From UBA721 sp002705165 (lineage in GTDB: Bacteria; Planctomycetota; Planctomycetia; Pirellulales; Pirellulaceae), in NCBI GenBank assembly GCA_045565995.1, contig JBJLEF010000001.1:1922001-1986000 (forward strand): a stretch of 64,000 nt of DNA. The letters run 5' to 3'. Position 1 is the first letter of the stretch; every line of letters starts with the position of its first letter. The notes beneath the pieces are model-generated. The model was not told where the DNA came from and did not search any database. It was given only the letters and a program-made list of their open reading frames with translations. This document shows, one piece after another, positions 61,814 through 64,000 of the stretch. The position numbers were made by a program, and so were the translations under genes.

Positions 61814-63973
61814 CTAGGGAACTGAAATGTCCAACGGCCGAAGATAGAGACTCTCTGGTGGTTTTGCGAGCAACTTTTCATTGCTGGTCGACTCAGCAGA
61901 TACTTGTTGCCAGTCAGGATCTGACAGGAAAGCTTTCCAATTTGCATTGGCCTGTTCACGATTTTTATGTTGGAGCATATAGATCAAAGTGGTTTTGTTT
62001 TCCGGAGCGTCGAAGGCTGTCCAATAGGCAAGATTCGCCATCCCATGCTTCTCGAATAAGGTAGTGGTATGACTTTGGAATCGGTTGTTCAAAGCACTAA
62101 GTTTGCCTTCTCGGGCAGTGTAGGTGCGAAGTTCTAAAACGCCCGCTTCTTCATTAAACCCCTTTCCGAACTGATTTGAATATTCGGTTTCATTCATGAA
62201 GAGACTGGTTGGTTTTTCAGCTAAGAGTCCTTTAAAGGTGGGCATTTCGAGAACTTGTTGCCATTCCCGATCGTTGGTGAAGTGGATCCAATTCGAGTAA
62301 GCGTCGTAACGTGATGGATGTTTAAGGATGTATAGAATGCGGCGTTTTTGGCGAACCGTTCCATCGGTGGGAACCCAGTAACCTAATGATTCCATGTTGT
62401 ATTTGGCAAAAATGCGATCCGTGTATTCACGGAAACGGGTAAGCAGGTGGTCAAAACGATTTTCGTTGGCTTTGTATATTCTCAATTCGTAAACGGGCCC
62501 TGCCTGTAACTTCTCCTCTATATTTGATTCGAGTGGTGTCTCGGTTAGATCAAGCCCCTTTTTGATTCCTAAAACAACTTCTAGAGGCGCCTTGCAAATC
62601 CAGGCCATGTCGTCAGAGATGCGATTGCTGGAATCATGTCCACCAATGAAAAGTGTGTTGTCTTCGAAAGGAGAAAGGCAAAATGCACGAGGGGAGACGA
62701 GTGTGGGCTTGCCCGGTGAGTAGGCATTATTTACTTCATGGATAGAATAAGTCTGATCGGCGCGGCGGATGGCATATAGTGCACCGGCATAGAGTCGACT
62801 TCCTGCCCATTGCAGATGGTTCTTTCCCGCCAGGTTTCCCTGGAATCCAATGAGGTGTACAAGTTCGCCACTTTGAGGATCATGAATCGGATACATCATA
62901 TTGTGAGCCCCCAAGGTGTAAGTGACGTCCCGGCCAAGTTGCTTTTCCATGAGTTCCATCATGTTCTCTTCGTCATGGAGGGAGTAACCACCCCTGCCGT
63001 CGGGGTCCAGTCGTTTGACTTGACTGGTAGATCGTCCTCCCGGCGCCCATAAGAATAGAATCGACTGTCCCGGCCCGTTTGGATTTTTGATGGCGGTTAG
63101 TCCACGAATACCTCCGACATCTGTATCGACATCATCAGCCAGTCGGATGATTTCGGTATAGCTGGGGCGTATGCCGTCGTTCCGGCGAAGGATAGCGTCG
63201 TCCACCGAGAACAAAAGTGAGTTGTTAGCCTGTACGATTCCAAGAGGGCGAGTCGAGACGCTACCGACGTCCGGAAACGGATATTCAAGTACTGTTTCCC
63301 AACGAATCTTACCTGGGATATTCGGATCATAGACCCCGGAAACAACGCCAGGATTTCCCAGCAGAAGGATGAGGCGTTCAACGCCTGTTATTTTGTCGCG
63401 ATAGACTTCCAAGTCTCTCGGAACCCAGCGGATTCCACCACCGTTGGCACCGTGCCGAACGATCGAGTGATTCCAGGTACCCTTGATGTCATCACGGACC
63501 CAGGCCGAAACCGCCCCGCCTCGCTCGAAAGTTGCGCCGGCTGCCATGACGAGCAAGTTGACCGGACGCTCGAGTGGCTCGCCATCGGCCCCGTAAGAAA
63601 ATGTGACTGACTTGAGGATGTTACCCTTCATATATCGAAGGTCGTAACCGTTTGTCGCTCCCATCTCCAGATCGACTTGCCAATTATCATCGGACTTGTC
63701 GAGCCGCAGGACCTGTGCTGACTGTTTTTGGGCATCCGGTGGAATCACCCAGTGAGCATCCATCCAGTATCCATTGGCGGCATAGAGTTTTCCTTGATGG
63801 GCAACCAGATGCATGATCTCACTACCACCGGCATAAGACCCGTTTGCATCACGATACCCGGCATCATAGCTCAGCGTCCAGCGTGCATTTTCCTCGGCGG
63901 CAAGATTGGAGCAACAGCTGATTAGGAGAAGCAACGGTATGTTGATGACGTAACCGATAAGCGACTGAGCCAT
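61814..63973 (-). CDS. Secreted protein with an N-terminal propeller-like part and two C-terminal NIPSNAP domains
   Basis: The 719-residue protein starts at the ATG of 63971-63973, with AAGGA upstream, and has a signal peptide (LLLLISCCSNLAAEE; the Cys pair may be a lipobox). The first ~470 residues are beta-rich with propeller-like strands (GKLYAANGYWMDAHWVIPP, ERLILLLGNPGVVSGVYDP, NTLFIGGHDSSNRI). The C-terminal part has two NIPSNAP-type domains (about 500-590 YELRIYKANENRFDHLLTRFR... and 610-710 LELRTYTAREGKLSALNNRFQ), each with the ELR.Y start and a late W-x-AF ending. NIPSNAP domains are dimeric alpha-beta barrels of unclear biochemical role. The downstream neighbour is convergent. The extreme 5' region runs to the window end. 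Confidence 0.8.
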   Translation of the reverse strand: MAQSLIGYVINIPLLLLISCCSNLAAEENARWTLSYDAGYRDANGSYAGGSEIMHLVAHQGKLYAANGYWMDAHWVIPPDAQKQSAQVLRLDKSDDNWQVDLEMGATNGYDLRYMKGNILKSVTFSYGADGEPLERPVNLLVMAAGATFERGGAVSAWVRDDIKGTWNHSIVRHGANGGGIRWVPRDLEVYRDKITGVERLILLLGNPGVVSGVYDPNIPGKIRWETVLEYPFPDVGSVSTRPLGIVQANNSLLFSVDDAILRRNDGIRPSYTEIIRLADDVDTDVGGIRGLTAIKNPNGPGQSILFLWAPGGRSTSQVKRLDPDGRGGYSLHDEENMMELMEKQLGRDVTYTLGAHNMMYPIHDPQSGELVHLIGFQGNLAGKNHLQWAGSRLYAGALYAIRRADQTYSIHEVNNAYSPGKPTLVSPRAFCLSPFEDNTLFIGGHDSSNRISDDMAWICKAPLEVVLGIKKGLDLTETPLESNIEEKLQAGPVYELRIYKANENRFDHLLTRFREYTDRIFAKYNMESLGYWVPTDGTVRQKRRILYILKHPSRYDAYSNWIHFTNDREWQQVLEMPTFKGLLAEKPTSLFMNETEYSNQFGKGFNEEAGVLELRTYTAREGKLSALNNRFQSHTTTLFEKHGMANLAYWTAFDAPENKTTLIYMLQHKNREQANANWKAFLSDPDWQQVSAESTSNEKLLAKPPESLYLRPLDISVP

Positions 63974-64000
63974 AGCTTTTTCCTTAGGTCAAAAAAATCA

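Overview
The window reads as a chromosome segment of a Planctomycetes bacterium (class Planctomycetia). I base this on families that are largely hallmarks of that phylum: two cytochrome c-like DUF1549/DUF1553 proteins, each followed by a DUF1501 protein; one DUF1587/1592/1588/1585-type giant paired with a DUF1552 protein; a DUF1559-like pseudopilin relative; many sulfatase-superfamily proteins; a membrane protein starting with an NPYESP motif; and very many secreted proteins. No rRNA, tRNA, CRISPR array, insertion sequence or integrase was seen, and coding style looks uniform, so I see no clear mobile island.

Left part (1-16159): the start of a type IV pilin-like gene runs off the left edge (minus strand). 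Next come a DUF1559-like protein and a convergent sugar-nucleotide epimerase that carries an apparent one-base frameshift. A tight four-gene unit follows (2732-11918): a TPR periplasmic protein, an ExbB/TolQ-like and an ExbD/TolR-like proton-channel pair, and a 1678-residue protein. That last protein has a TonB-like membrane anchor, a huge disordered linker and a C-terminal terpenoid-cyclase-like toroid. The unit ends in a strong terminator and is my main candidate for an uncharacterised energised envelope machine. After it lie a small orphan gene, a TPR lipoprotein and two overlapping CNNM/CBS-type membrane proteins.

Middle (16167-39763): an ABC-2 permease without an adjacent ATPase; the first DUF1549/1553 plus DUF1501 pair, behind a promoter that overlaps a perfect palindrome; a small LTXXQ-like protein; and a membrane protein. 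Then comes an apparent co-directional module (24272-33137) of LRR lipoprotein, membrane protein with a glutamine-amidotransferase-like region, ABC ATPase, tandem-duplicated ABC permease and HEAT-like secreted protein, closed by a terminator. The second DUF1549/1553 plus DUF1501 pair follows, with an SDR dehydrogenase and an SMP-30-like lactonase behind it.

Right part (39926-63973): a very acidic repeat protein and a PHP-glycosyltransferase fusion, each closed by a near-identical terminator; an intergenic stretch with competing hairpins; then secreted catabolic genes. These are an amidohydrolase, a double alpha/beta hydrolase, a ceramidase-like protein, the DUF1592-type plus DUF1552 pair, and a minus-strand run of a glucanase-like-fold secreted protein, cupin, sulfatase, PIG-L deacetylase and PQQ-propeller. 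A divergent second sulfatase and a propeller-NIPSNAP protein complete the window. Together the right half suggests breakdown of sulfated or acetylated polysaccharides and lipids by exported enzymes, alongside predicted periplasmic redox proteins. All functional statements come from motif reading by eye; no database search was run.
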